Shown: positions 16,201-25,760 of the stretch, piece after piece
How the letters are laid out: every line of letters starts with the position of its first letter
Position numbering within the stretch: position 1 is the first letter of the stretch
Origin: Ruminococcus flavefaciens
GTDB lineage: Bacteria; Bacillota; Clostridia; Oscillospirales; Ruminococcaceae
Assembly: GCA_002310115.1 (NCBI GenBank)
Contig: DBYI01000051.1
Coordinates: forward strand, 1 to 34,218
Direction: 5' to 3'
DNA length: 34,218 nt
Notes under the pieces: model-generated
Database searches by the model: none
Seen by the model: only the letters and a program-made list of their open reading frames with translations
What the model was told of the DNA's origin: nothing
Translations under genes and position numbers: made by a program

Positions 16201-19200
16201 ATGAAAAAAGTAATATCAACAATTTTAGCTCTCTCTCTTATTGTAGGTGGCTTTAAAGCTACGTCTTATGAGCAGGTCAAAGACGGTAACAGTTATGTTA
16301 TCACAGCTGATGCTGCAACAACAAATACAGAGGCTGGTAAAAATGCAGGAAAGTATTCCTATGAATTTGCGGATACTTCTATGTACACAACAACACTTTC
16401 ATCTGTGACTGTTGGAGTTAAAGATAGTAACGGAAAAGTAACCAATCAGACCTCTTGGGAAGATTCTGTAAATGGTAACAAATATGGAATCATTCGTGTT
16501 CAGGTTAAAGACAATAACAATAAAAACGAGGTTGTTCTTGACGAATATAGAATTGGTCTCATCACTGCCAAGAATACAAATCTTGACGTTAAGATGAGCG
16601 ACGAGGTTTCTATTCCTTCAAATGTTGATCTTTCTGTAGCTAAAATAACAGCAGATACTATTATTGGAAAGAATGCAACAGTTATTGCGGCATCAGCTTT
16701 TAATAATTCTTACTTAAAAACTATTGATCTTTCGGGTGTTGAGTTTATCGGTGCAAACGCTTTTCAGAAGTGTCAGTTTATCACTGAGGTAGCTATTCCT
16801 GCAACGGTTAAGTTTGTTGGTGAAGGCGTGTTTGGTAACAGTGGTTTGAAAAAGCTTACGGTAAGCAATGATATGCCTGTTGTACCAGCAAAACTTTGTA
16901 CAGCTACAAAGCTTACAGAGGTATCGTTTGCACATCCTGATTTTATCAGAGTTATAGGAAATAATGCTTTTTCTAATACTCCTTTGGCAGCTCCTATTTT
17001 CAATTCATGGTCTGATATATCTGCTTATGAGGAACATATTGAAATTGAAGACAGCGCATTCCAGAATTGTACATCTTTCACAGGTACTATCAATGTTGCA
17101 GATAACATCTATTATCTCGGAAAGAACGCTTTCAGCGGTTGCTCAGGCGTTAAGAGTCTTATATTTGGTAAGGATCTTACTCATTGTGATCAGAACTGCT
17201 TTAAGGGTTGTACATCACTCAGTTCTATCAAGTTTAATAACTGCGTAGAGTCACTTGCTGGTGGATGCTTCCAGGGCTGTTCTTCTCTCTTAAAGGTCGA
17301 AGGTATTCCTGCAACTGTTTATGACTGGGTACCTGAGGATAGCTCAGTTGGTGCTGGTATAGGCGATGGCGTATTTGCTGACTGTACTTCACTTCAAAGT
17401 GCAGTTATCCCAAGATCGCTTACAAGAATATCACAGTCAATGTTTGAGAACTGTACAAGTCTTACTTCTGTAACATTCTGTAATCCTGGCGGTGAGGCTG
17501 TAACAGAAAGTCCTGAGATTGTCAAAATCAAAAATAAGGCCTTTTCAAATTGTCCGAAACTGACTGCTGTAAGCTATCCTAAGGCAGTTGAGATTGGTGA
17601 AAGCGCATTCAGCGGTTGTACTGGCGTTGTTTCAGTATCTATTCCAAGCAGCCTGTACATCAGAAAGAATGCTTTCTCTAAATGTACTTCAATGACAACT
17701 TTCAAGGCAGGAGAGTGTAAGATTGTTGGAAATAACGCTCTTGAAGGTTGTACTTCAATAACAGATATTACTCTTCTTGCTGATCAGTATGGCGGAGATG
17801 AGAAAAATTCACCTGATGCAACAGGTTCAACTCATGGTTATGTATTTAAGGATTGTACAGCTGCAAAGAAGATCACTATTAAGACTAGTGGCAAGGTAAA
17901 GCTTAGTGCAGGTCTCTTTTCAGGCTGTTCTGCACTTGAAAGCGTTGGCGCAGATCTTTCAAATATCTCTGTAATTGGTAAGGATTGTTTCAGTGGATGT
18001 GAAAAACTTCCAAAGGTAAATATGCCTGGTCTGGTAATTATTGAAGACAGTGGATTTGCTAATTGTTCAGCTCTCAAGAGCATTTCCGATAGCGGAAATG
18101 CTATATCTGCTCAGGACTATGGCAGCAGGTGTTTCCAGAACTGTTCTGCACTTGATATAGAAGTAACAGGTAATATCTCAACTATCGGTTCTTATGCATT
18201 CAACAAGAGCGGTGTAACTAAGGTTGCTATCGACGGAATGGTCGGCGGTACAATTGTAATTGGAGATAGTGCATTTGGTGATTGTGAAAAACTTGCATCA
18301 GCAAGCATTCTTTCAAGCGGTGTTGAAAAGTTCTCTGTAGGTTCAAATGTTTTTGCAAATTGTCCTATACTTACAAATGCAGTATTTGAAGGTCCTATTA
18401 TTACAAAGGGAATGTTCCAGAATTGTGCTGGACTTACAAAGTTGGAGACAACTGCAGATGTATTTTATGAAAATGCATTCTCAGGTTGTACAAAGCTGCC
18501 TCAGGTAACTAAGAAAGGAGATTCAGCAGCTGTTGTTGCAAAGGAAATAAATGGTACTGCGTTTGTAAATTGTTCTGCTCTTACTAATTCATCATCTGAT
18601 AAGGATACAGTATTCAAGGGTTCAGGTCAGTATAAAGGTTGTAGTTCACTTGCTTCTGCAGAGGTGAAGACTCTTACAGCTTCAATGTTCCAGAACTGCT
18701 CAAACCTTTCAAAGGTAACGCTCGGAGCTGATGTTGTAAGTGTTCCTAGCTATTGTTTCCAGAACTGTTCAAAGTTTGCTGATTTTGATTTCTCCAAGAT
18801 AACATCAGTTGGAACGAGTGCATTTGAGAATACTGCTGTTAAGAAGGTTTCATGTGGTAGTCCATGCACAATTGATTCAAATGCATTTAAGAACTGTTTA
18901 AGTCTTGAAAGTGTAAGTGGTGAAATGGTAAATATTGGCGCAAATGCTTTTAATAACTGTTCAGCTCTTAAGGAAGCAACATTAAAGAATAATTCAAGCA
19001 ATCCTCTTAAAATGGTTAATTCATATGCGTTTGCTAACTGCTCAAATCTTGATCATATTACAATCTTCGGTAATCCGACTATGGGAGCAAATGCTGTTGG
19101 TTATGCAGGTGGAAAGAAATTGGAGAATTTCTATATTGCAGGCGAGACTGATTCAAATGTTGAGAAATATGCAAATTCAAACAAGATTCCATTTGTTGAT

Positions 19201-19548
19201 GCAAATACTGGTGAAAAGCCTATAATTACTACAACTACAACAACTACAAAGACAACGACAACAACTACTACAACCACCAAAACAACACAGAAACCTACAG
19301 GCAATGTAGTTTACGGTGACGCTAACTGTGATGGTTCAGTTGATATGTCAGATGCAGTAATCATCATGCAGGCTCTTGCAAATCCTAACAAGTACGGTCT
19401 TAATGGTTCTGACTCCAAGCACCTTACTGAGCAGGGACGCAAGAACGGTGACGTTGATCTTTCAAGCGCTGGTATCACATCAAACGATGCGCTCCGTATT
19501 CAGCAGTATCTGCTCAAGAAGATCGCTTCACTGGATCCTACAAAGTAA
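16201..19548 (+). CDS. secreted LRR_5 (BspA-like) protein with C-terminal dockerin
   Basis: An 1115-residue exported protein. The ATG at 16201 has GGAAGG upstream and starts a signal peptide MKKVISTILALSLIVGGF; the frame is open to 16126, but that ATG precedes the predicted transcript start. After a leader domain, about 28 repeats of the F-x-x-C-x-x-L type (FQNCSAL, FSGCTKL, FANCSNL) run from about residue 195 to 985, each with a preceding I-G-x-x-A-F strand as in BspA-like surface proteins. A threonine-only linker (about 1008-1033) leads to a dockerin with GDANCDGSVDMSDAVIIMQA (from about 1039) and a second loop NGDVDLSSAGITSNDALRIQ. That is the class I recall from R. flavefaciens enzyme dockerins. 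No catalytic module is visible; an adhesion or structural role is inferred. Confidence 0.9.
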   Translation: MKKVISTILALSLIVGGFKATSYEQVKDGNSYVITADAATTNTEAGKNAGKYSYEFADTSMYTTTLSSVTVGVKDSNGKVTNQTSWEDSVNGNKYGIIRVQVKDNNNKNEVVLDEYRIGLITAKNTNLDVKMSDEVSIPSNVDLSVAKITADTIIGKNATVIAASAFNNSYLKTIDLSGVEFIGANAFQKCQFITEVAIPATVKFVGEGVFGNSGLKKLTVSNDMPVVPAKLCTATKLTEVSFAHPDFIRVIGNNAFSNTPLAAPIFNSWSDISAYEEHIEIEDSAFQNCTSFTGTINVADNIYYLGKNAFSGCSGVKSLIFGKDLTHCDQNCFKGCTSLSSIKFNNCVESLAGGCFQGCSSLLKVEGIPATVYDWVPEDSSVGAGIGDGVFADCTSLQSAVIPRSLTRISQSMFENCTSLTSVTFCNPGGEAVTESPEIVKIKNKAFSNCPKLTAVSYPKAVEIGESAFSGCTGVVSVSIPSSLYIRKNAFSKCTSMTTFKAGECKIVGNNALEGCTSITDITLLADQYGGDEKNSPDATGSTHGYVFKDCTAAKKITIKTSGKVKLSAGLFSGCSALESVGADLSNISVIGKDCFSGCEKLPKVNMPGLVIIEDSGFANCSALKSISDSGNAISAQDYGSRCFQNCSALDIEVTGNISTIGSYAFNKSGVTKVAIDGMVGGTIVIGDSAFGDCEKLASASILSSGVEKFSVGSNVFANCPILTNAVFEGPIITKGMFQNCAGLTKLETTADVFYENAFSGCTKLPQVTKKGDSAAVVAKEINGTAFVNCSALTNSSSDKDTVFKGSGQYKGCSSLASAEVKTLTASMFQNCSNLSKVTLGADVVSVPSYCFQNCSKFADFDFSKITSVGTSAFENTAVKKVSCGSPCTIDSNAFKNCLSLESVSGEMVNIGANAFNNCSALKEATLKNNSSNPLKMVNSYAFANCSNLDHITIFGNPTMGANAVGYAGGKKLENFYIAGETDSNVEKYANSNKIPFVDANTGEKPIITTTTTTTKTTTTTTTTTKTTQKPTGNVVYGDANCDGSVDMSDAVIIMQALANPNKYGLNGSDSKHLTEQGRKNGDVDLSSAGITSNDALRIQQYLLKKIASLDPTK

Positions 19549-19583
19549 TATATTATAAATAACGACTTTTTGAAGTGTTTTAT

Positions 19584-19618
19584 GCGAATGTCTCTGTTTC
19601 AGGGGCATTCGCTTTTTT
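19584..19618 (+). terminator. rho-independent terminator after the first LRR-dockerin gene
   Basis: GCGAATGTCTCTG and CAGGGGCATTCGC form a 13-bp stem (two G-U pairs) with a TTT loop and a six-T tail. Confidence 0.88.
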
Positions 19619-19657
19619 ATATTTTACTTGGTGATTTTTGGTTAGGATTTGATACTT

Positions 19658-19686
19658 TTAACAATAAACGACTTGCTTTGTATAAT
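19658..19686 (+). promoter_or_regulatory. promoter of the three-dockerin gene
   Basis: TTAACA (19658-19663) and TATAAT (19681-19686) with a 17-bp spacer, about 47 bp before the ATG at 19733. Confidence 0.7.
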
Positions 19687-19732
19687 ACTTTGTTGTTATA
19701 CTTAACATATAAATTTTTTAAGGAGGATTTTT

Positions 19733-22700
19733 ATGAGAATGTCAAAATTTATAGCCGCAGTTTTAGCAATTACGCTAGTGGGCAGCCCATTGAACTGTTT
19801 ACAAGGGGATTACTCTGATAATGTTATAATTGCAAGCGCGGCGGATTATGATGAGGTAACAGACGGGGATTTCTCTTTCAGAGTCTACAGTGATTACGCT
19901 GAACTCGCTGAGTTCAGCGCAAAGACAGTAAAAGAAGTCAAAGTGCCAAGTGAAATAAGTGGTAAACCTGTTACTGTTATAGGTATTGGTGCATTCAGTG
20001 GCAACACCGCGTTGACATCTGTTACTATTCCTGATTCTGTTAAAATCATCGGTGAAAATGCGTTTTATGACTGTTCAAACCTTACGGAGACAACTATCGG
20101 CGACGGTGTTACAACGATCGATAGCGATGCTTTCTGCAGCTGTAAAAATCTCGTTGATGTAACATTAGGTGAAAAAGTTGCTGAAATAGGTAGAGGTGCA
20201 TTCAGTGGATGTTCTTCACTTACAGAAATTACACTCCCTGATAGCGTAAAAGTTCTAGGGGTATATGCTTTCGGTGGATGCTCATCTCTTGTTGCCGTCA
20301 CACTTAGCAATAATCTCACTGTACTGAATAGCGATACATTCTATGGCTGTAAGTCGCTAAGGAACATAACTCTACCGGACAAGTTACAAAAAATATCGAA
20401 CAATGTATTCAGATTATGTACAAGCCTTAAAAAGATCGTTATCCCTGACAGTGTTGCTGAGATCGACGACTGTGCCTTTTATGAATGCTCAAGCCTTACA
20501 AGTGCAGATATTGGAAACGGATTGACAGTTATTTCTGAATACGCATTTGGTTATTGTGATAAGCTTGTGGAATTATCCATAGGAGACAATGTGATTGAAA
20601 TAAAGGACTCTGCATTCGCAAACTGTTCTTCTCTTACGGAAGTTAAGCTTCCTGACAATCTTGAGGTACTGGGTAGTTATGTTTTCTCGCGTTGTTCTTC
20701 ACTTACAAAGGTAACTATGGGTAACGAGATCGCAACACTTAATTCTGAGGTGTTCTACGGATGTAGTTCGCTTAAAGATATAAAATTGTCAAGCCAGCTA
20801 AAAACCATATCAAGTAGCGCTTTTAGAGGTTGTAAACAGCTCGAAGCTATTACTATTCCGGGAAAAGTATCAGTTATCGGAGAGTGTGCATTTTACAGTA
20901 CAGGGCTCAAATCTGTCAGTTTGCCTGTAAGTGTAAAGACTATAGGCGAATATTGTTTCGGTGATTGTGGATCACTGACCGAACTAATCGTATGGAATCC
21001 AAATATGGTATTCAAGGAAGACCTTGGTATGTCAAAGAATGTAACTATAATGGGACATGATGAATCTTTGGCTCAGGAATACGCAGAAAAGTATGGTAAT
21101 CCGTTTGTTCTTCTTGAAAAATCAACTACAACAACTACAGTTTCAAATACCACCACCACAACTACAAAGGCAACTACTACAATTACTACAACAAAGGCTG
21201 TAACAACAACCCAAAAGATGCCTGAAACAACTACAGCCAAGCCTGTAACAACAACCACAAAGGCACCTGAAACAACTACAACAACAAAGCCTGCAACAAC
21301 AACCACCACAAAGACGCCTGAAACAACTACAACCAAGTCTGTAACAACAACCGCAAAGGTGCCTGAAACAACTACAACCAAGTCTGTAACAACAACCACA
21401 AAGGTGCCTGAAACAACTACAACAACAAAGCCTGCAACAACCACCACAAAGGCGCCTATTACAACTACTACAACCAAATCTGCAACAACAACTGCAACAA
21501 CGTCAGCTCAGACAACTACAACAAAGGTTGGTCCTACAAATGCAGATCTATTTAATAATGCAGATGTCAATGATGACGGAAAGGTAGATGCTATTGATGC
21601 AACTACCATACTTTCATATTCAGTTGGCAAGGGTGAGCCTAAAGGGACGAAAGGCGACGTTAACGGCGACGGAATGGTAGATTTCAGCGATGCAGTATAT
21701 GTACTGCATTACTATACACTGATCTCATCAGCTGGCGATGTTACCGATTATTTCGTTGATCTTGCAAAGTTACCTGCATTCAACGGAAGCAACGTAACTA
21801 TTAGCCAGGCTGAAACTACTATAAATGATAAGGCTGAATATGGTATGTTTAAGCTTGAATACACTTCTGATCTCAAGATATATGGCGTATCAGGTCAGAT
21901 TTTATTCAACGGCAAGACATATAAGGAGGCAGGCTTCAGCAAGATAGAAATTTCTCTTGAAAGCGATCCAAATGCTCCTTACATAAATCCAGAAAACGGC
22001 AAGTTCTATGCTGTAACAAAGGGTAAGAACAGCAGCGATAAGCTTATTTTCTATATATACGGCGGAAAGCCCGGTAAGTACACTATCTCTTACAACGATC
22101 TTAAATTTGTTGACAACAATTATGTGAAGTTTACGGGGTATACAAAGAAGGATTTCAATCCAACTTTTAATATCGGTACGATTGAAGTGACAACGAATAC
22201 CACTACTACAACAGCTCTATTAACTACAACTACTTCAAAATCGCAACCAACAACTACGACGACAACAAATAATACAACTGCAACCACTACAACAGATCCA
22301 ACAACAACCATATCAACACCAGCTGAGATCACAGAAGAAATACTTCGCAAAAGAGCTGATGTTAATGACAACGGAGAGATTGATTCCATTGATGCTTCGC
22401 TTGTAGGCAAAAAATTCGTTTATGATAATTATAATCTCCCAGAAGGCAAGGGTGATGTCAATAATGACGGAGTAGTTGATTTCAAAGACAGCCTTTATAT
22501 CATACATTATTACGCATATTTTACTATGGGAAAGGTAGAGGAAGATTTCTTCTTGAGTCTTTCTAAGCTTCCGAGAAATATCTACAAGAATGTTACTATA
22601 AGTCAGAAAGCGGCTTCAGGCTATGAAAATGATGAATACAATACATTTGAGTTAGAGTTCAACTCTGATGAGCCTGTCTGGGCTGTAACTGGTCAATTGT

Positions 22701-23236
22701 TATTTAACGGAAAGCCTTGGAATCAGGTTGGAATTGAATATATGGATATCGATATTGTAGATAAGAAGAGTGGCTTCATTCATAATCCAGAGAATGGAAA
22801 ATTCTGTGTTTATAGGAATAATAGCGATTTTACCAGCGGAAAAATCATATTCCGCTGTGAGGGTATAGATGCTGGCGAGTATACTATTTCTTATGAAAAT
22901 CTGAAGTTCTACGGCAAAGATTTCGCAGATTACAGCGGCTATGTGAAGAAGGATATGGATCCGCACTTTACTATAAAAGAAACAGCGTCAGTAACAAAGA
23001 AGAATCTCGGTGATATTGACGGAAATAAACGTCTTGATGCAGTTGATTCTTCAAGGATACTTGCTATATACGCAAGACTTTCAACAGGCGGAAATGCTAC
23101 CGAAGAAGAAGAGATAGTATGCGACGTTGACAGAGATGGCTTTATCGACGCGGTAGACGCATCTAAGATAAGTGCTTACTACGCTCACGTTTCCACAGGC
23201 GGTAATCTAACATTCAAGGAGTTCCTTGACAAGTAA
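19733..23236 (+). CDS. secreted LRR_5 protein with three dockerin-like modules and a duplicated beta-domain
   Basis: A 1167-residue exported protein; AAGGAGG precedes the ATG and a signal peptide follows. About 15 LRR_5 repeats (FSGCSSL, FYECSSL) fill residues 55-455. A Thr/Pro/Lys linker (463-600) leads to dockerin-like module 1 (about 609-670, DVNDDGKVDAIDATTIL and DVNGDGMVDFSDAVYVL), an unassigned beta-rich domain (675-815), a second Thr linker (818-860), module 2 (874-935), a second copy of the beta-domain (940-1082) and terminal module 3 (1092-1160, DIDGNKRLDAVDSSRIL and DVDRDGFIDAVDASKIS). The two beta-domains share GQhLFNGK, NPENGKF, GxYTISYxxLKF and GYhKKDhxPxF. That ending loosely recalls cohesin or carbohydrate-binding beta-sandwiches, but the match is not secure. 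Three EF-hand pairs in one chain is unusual. Confidence 0.88.
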   Translation: MRMSKFIAAVLAITLVGSPLNCLQGDYSDNVIIASAADYDEVTDGDFSFRVYSDYAELAEFSAKTVKEVKVPSEISGKPVTVIGIGAFSGNTALTSVTIPDSVKIIGENAFYDCSNLTETTIGDGVTTIDSDAFCSCKNLVDVTLGEKVAEIGRGAFSGCSSLTEITLPDSVKVLGVYAFGGCSSLVAVTLSNNLTVLNSDTFYGCKSLRNITLPDKLQKISNNVFRLCTSLKKIVIPDSVAEIDDCAFYECSSLTSADIGNGLTVISEYAFGYCDKLVELSIGDNVIEIKDSAFANCSSLTEVKLPDNLEVLGSYVFSRCSSLTKVTMGNEIATLNSEVFYGCSSLKDIKLSSQLKTISSSAFRGCKQLEAITIPGKVSVIGECAFYSTGLKSVSLPVSVKTIGEYCFGDCGSLTELIVWNPNMVFKEDLGMSKNVTIMGHDESLAQEYAEKYGNPFVLLEKSTTTTTVSNTTTTTTKATTTITTTKAVTTTQKMPETTTAKPVTTTTKAPETTTTTKPATTTTTKTPETTTTKSVTTTAKVPETTTTKSVTTTTKVPETTTTTKPATTTTKAPITTTTTKSATTTATTSAQTTTTKVGPTNADLFNNADVNDDGKVDAIDATTILSYSVGKGEPKGTKGDVNGDGMVDFSDAVYVLHYYTLISSAGDVTDYFVDLAKLPAFNGSNVTISQAETTINDKAEYGMFKLEYTSDLKIYGVSGQILFNGKTYKEAGFSKIEISLESDPNAPYINPENGKFYAVTKGKNSSDKLIFYIYGGKPGKYTISYNDLKFVDNNYVKFTGYTKKDFNPTFNIGTIEVTTNTTTTTALLTTTTSKSQPTTTTTTNNTTATTTTDPTTTISTPAEITEEILRKRADVNDNGEIDSIDASLVGKKFVYDNYNLPEGKGDVNNDGVVDFKDSLYIIHYYAYFTMGKVEEDFFLSLSKLPRNIYKNVTISQKAASGYENDEYNTFELEFNSDEPVWAVTGQLLFNGKPWNQVGIEYMDIDIVDKKSGFIHNPENGKFCVYRNNSDFTSGKIIFRCEGIDAGEYTISYENLKFYGKDFADYSGYVKKDMDPHFTIKETASVTKKNLGDIDGNKRLDAVDSSRILAIYARLSTGGNATEEEEIVCDVDRDGFIDAVDASKISAYYAHVSTGGNLTFKEFLDK
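21227..21530 (+). repeat. tandem codon repeat in a Thr-rich linker
   Basis: Units of about 15 codons reading PETTTTKSVTTTTKV, with variants PATTTT and APETTTT, recur about six times. Adjacent units are nearly identical at the DNA level, which suggests expansion by slippage or unequal recombination. Confidence 0.75.
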
Positions 23237-23243
23237 AAGCTTT

Positions 23244-23269
23244 ATAAGGACGGCATATGCCGTCCTTAT
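23244..23269 (+). terminator. palindromic terminator after the three-dockerin gene
   Basis: A perfect 26-bp palindrome, ATAAGGACGGCAT and its complement, starts 8 bp after the stop and is followed by TTCTTCTC. The T-run is weak, but the stem is strong. Confidence 0.7.
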
Positions 23270-23341
23270 TCTTCTCATTAGTGAGATGAAAAGAGGAATT
23301 TTTAAATGCAAAGATGTTTAATATCAAAATATTTTGGGATT

Positions 23342-23369
23342 TTGACTTAGTAAACAAATTTTTGATAAT
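23342..23369 (+). promoter_or_regulatory. possible upstream glgA promoter
   Basis: TTGACT (23342-23347) and GATAAT (23364-23369) with a 16-bp spacer, about 80 bp upstream of the stronger promoter at 23426. Confidence 0.5.
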
Positions 23370-23425
23370 ACTATTGTTGATATTAACAGAGTTTCTGCCC
23401 GCTGTGCAATATTCATACTTTTGTG

Positions 23426-23454
23426 TTGACTAATACCTTAAATTAGTATATAAT
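23426..23454 (+). promoter_or_regulatory. glgA promoter
   Basis: TTGACT (23426-23431) and TATAAT (23449-23454) with a 17-bp spacer, about 57 bp before the glgA ATG. Confidence 0.8.
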
Positions 23455-23510
23455 AATTATGAGGTTACAGGCAGGGGCTGTAACAAATACTATGGATAAG
23501 GAGATATGCT

Positions 23511-24965
23511 ATGAATAATATTCTTTTCGCCGCTTCAGAGTGCGTTCCATTTATAAAGACAGGCGGTCTTGCAGACGTTGTAGGCGCACTTCCGCAGTAC
23601 ATCGACAAGAAAAACTATGATGTAAGAGTTATTATGCCTTATTATACCTGTATACCCGATAAATACAGGAATGATTTCAAATATGTACATCATTTCTACA
23701 TGGATTACGGCATGAGAAGTGAGGGCGTTCATGTTGGTATCATGGAATATGAATATAATGGTATCAAGTTCTATTTCGTGGACAATGAGTATTATTTCAA
23801 GTGTGATACTCCTTATTCTCCTGATTTAAGGTGGGATATCGAGCGCTTTACCTTTTTCTGCAAGGCGGTGCTTGCGATACTGCCTGTTATAGGTTTCCGT
23901 CCCGATATAATCCACTGTCATGACTGGCAGGCTTCACTGATACCAGTATTCCTGCACTCCACCTTTGCGACAAATCCGTTTTTCAGTGCGACCAAGACTA
24001 TAATGACTATCCATAATCTCAAATTCCAGGGAGTTTGGGATATAGATACATTCAAGTACAATACGGCTTTGCCTGATTATATGTTTACCTCTGATAAGCT
24101 GGAGTTCAATCAGGATGCTAATATGCTCAAGGGCGGTCTGGTTTATGCTGACTATATAACCACGGTTTCTGAGACATATTCAGAGGAGATAAAGTATCCT
24201 TTTTATGGCGAGCAGCTTGACGGACTTCTTCGCGCTCGTTCGGCTTCACTAAGGGGAATACTCAATGGAATAGATTACAAGGTATTTGACCCTGCTAATG
24301 ACGATAAGATATTCGTTAAGTTCGATTCAAAGAGCGTTAAGGCTAAAAAAGCCGAGAACAAGCAGAAATTGCAGGAGCAACTTGGGCTTCCCGTTGATAA
24401 GAGTAAGTATATGATAGCTATAATATCACGTCTTACCGATCAGAAGGGACTTGACCTTGTTAATTACGCTATGGAGCGTATCTGTGACGAGAATACGCAG
24501 TTTGTAGTCATAGGTACGGGAGATCCGAAGTATGAGAATATGTTCAGGCACTATCAGTGGAAGTATCCCGAGAGAGTATCTGCGAATATTCTCTATGATG
24601 ACGATCTTGCTCATAAGGTTTATGCTTCGGCGGATTCTATTCTAATGCCGTCGTTGTTTGAACCATGTGGATTAACTCAGCTTATTGCTCTAAGATATGG
24701 CACTCTTCCTATAGTACGCGAAACAGGCGGACTTAAGGATACTGTACAGCCCTATAATGAGTTTGACGGTACTGGTAACGGCTTCTCCTTTGCAAACTTC
24801 AACGGCGACGAGATGCTGACCGTAATAAACTATTCTAAAAATGTATTTTTCAATCATCGCAAACAGTGGGATAAAATGGTGCAGAGAGCTATGGGACAGG
24901 ATTTCTCATGGAACAGTTCTGCACGTCAGTACGAGGGAATGTACAACTGGATGATAAACTGGTAA
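23511..24965 (+). CDS. glgA: glycogen synthase (ADP-glucose, GT5)
   Basis: Transfers glucose from ADP-glucose to the growing alpha-1,4-glucan. At 484 residues it is full length. The N-terminal lobe has the ADP-glucose motif FIKTGGLADVVGALP (K16) and HCHDWQASLIP; the C-terminal lobe has ISRLTDQKGLDL and LMPSLFEPCGLTQLIALRYG followed by the ETGGLKDTV loop. These are the GT-B family landmarks. AAGGAGAT precedes the ATG. It stands alone with its own promoter(s) and a downstream hairpin; other glg genes are not in the window. Intracellular glycogen storage is common in fibre-degrading ruminococci, which fits the host inferred here. Confidence 0.96.
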   Translation: MNNILFAASECVPFIKTGGLADVVGALPQYIDKKNYDVRVIMPYYTCIPDKYRNDFKYVHHFYMDYGMRSEGVHVGIMEYEYNGIKFYFVDNEYYFKCDTPYSPDLRWDIERFTFFCKAVLAILPVIGFRPDIIHCHDWQASLIPVFLHSTFATNPFFSATKTIMTIHNLKFQGVWDIDTFKYNTALPDYMFTSDKLEFNQDANMLKGGLVYADYITTVSETYSEEIKYPFYGEQLDGLLRARSASLRGILNGIDYKVFDPANDDKIFVKFDSKSVKAKKAENKQKLQEQLGLPVDKSKYMIAIISRLTDQKGLDLVNYAMERICDENTQFVVIGTGDPKYENMFRHYQWKYPERVSANILYDDDLAHKVYASADSILMPSLFEPCGLTQLIALRYGTLPIVRETGGLKDTVQPYNEFDGTGNGFSFANFNGDEMLTVINYSKNVFFNHRKQWDKMVQRAMGQDFSWNSSARQYEGMYNWMINW

Positions 24966-24990
24966 TGATTCTCTTTATATTTTGAAGACA

Positions 24991-25010
24991 GGGCGGAATC
25001 CTTCCGCCCT
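24991..25010 (+). terminator. hairpin after glgA
   Basis: GGGCGGAA and TTCCGCCC form a perfect 8-bp stem with a 3-nt loop, 25 bp after the stop. The downstream TTGCTTGCTT is a weak T-run. Confidence 0.6.
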
Positions 25011-25100
25011 TGCTTGCTTAGTAAGTAGTTATTAGTGGTGGCAGATATAAATCTGGATGCGGACTGTGACTGAGCAATAATATATAACAAGGAGCAAATA

Positions 25101-25760
25101 ATGTTAAAAGGCGCTATTTTCGATATGGACGGTCTAATGATAGACACCGAAAAGCTCTATCTCAAATTCTGGATGCTGGCTGCAAAAGACTATGGCTATG
25201 ATATGAAGCCTGAGCACGTTTACGCTATCCGCAGCATGGCGAGGAAGTATTCAATACCAAAGATAAAGAGCTTTCTCGGTGAGGATTGTCCAACTGAGGA
25301 TATCCGTGCTCACCGTACTGAACTCATGAGGGATTACATAAAGGAGAATGGGATAGAGGTAAAAAAGGGACTTTTCACTCTGTTGAATTATCTTCGAGAT
25401 AAGGGGATAAAAATGGCAGTTGCTACGGCTACTCCAAGTAACAGGACTGTTGAGTACCTTAATATCATAGGGGCTTATGACTATTTCTCAGCTATGGTTT
25501 GCGGAGATATGATAACAAATGGTAAACCTGATCCGGATATATACCTGACAGCCGCAAAGGAACTCGGGTTACCACCACAGGTGTGTGTAGCTTTTGAGGA
25601 CTCACCAAACGGCATAACTGCTGCACATGCGGCAGGTTGTCATGCTATAATGATACCAGATATGACTAAGCCGGATAAGGAACTTGAACCAAAGCTTTCG
25701 GCGGTATATGAAAGTCTTGACATGGCGATTGAATATTTTGAAAGGAGCTTTACAGAATGA
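25101..25760 (+). CDS. HAD-superfamily phosphatase/phosphomutase-like protein
   Basis: A 219-residue haloacid dehalogenase hydrolase of the beta-phosphoglucomutase/phosphatase subgroup. All four motifs are present: FDMDGLMIDTE (D8 nucleophile, D10 acid/base), VATATPSN (motif II), NGKPDPDIY (K142) and VAFEDSPNGI (E166, D167), with a helical cap between residues 15 and 90. The substrate cannot be told from sequence; beta-phosphoglucomutase or a small sugar phosphatase are the usual alternatives. AAGGAGC precedes the ATG. It overlaps the next small gene by 4 bp (ATGA), so the two are translationally coupled. Confidence 0.92.
   Translation: MLKGAIFDMDGLMIDTEKLYLKFWMLAAKDYGYDMKPEHVYAIRSMARKYSIPKIKSFLGEDCPTEDIRAHRTELMRDYIKENGIEVKKGLFTLLNYLRDKGIKMAVATATPSNRTVEYLNIIGAYDYFSAMVCGDMITNGKPDPDIYLTAAKELGLPPQVCVAFEDSPNGITAAHAAGCHAIMIPDMTKPDKELEPKLSAVYESLDMAIEYFERSFTE

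Noticed and set aside
21073..21477. Minus-strand Val-rich open frame
   Set aside because: It is the complement of the threonine linker: ACN codons read backwards give valine-rich frames. The same applies at 22120-22410 and 32520-33050.
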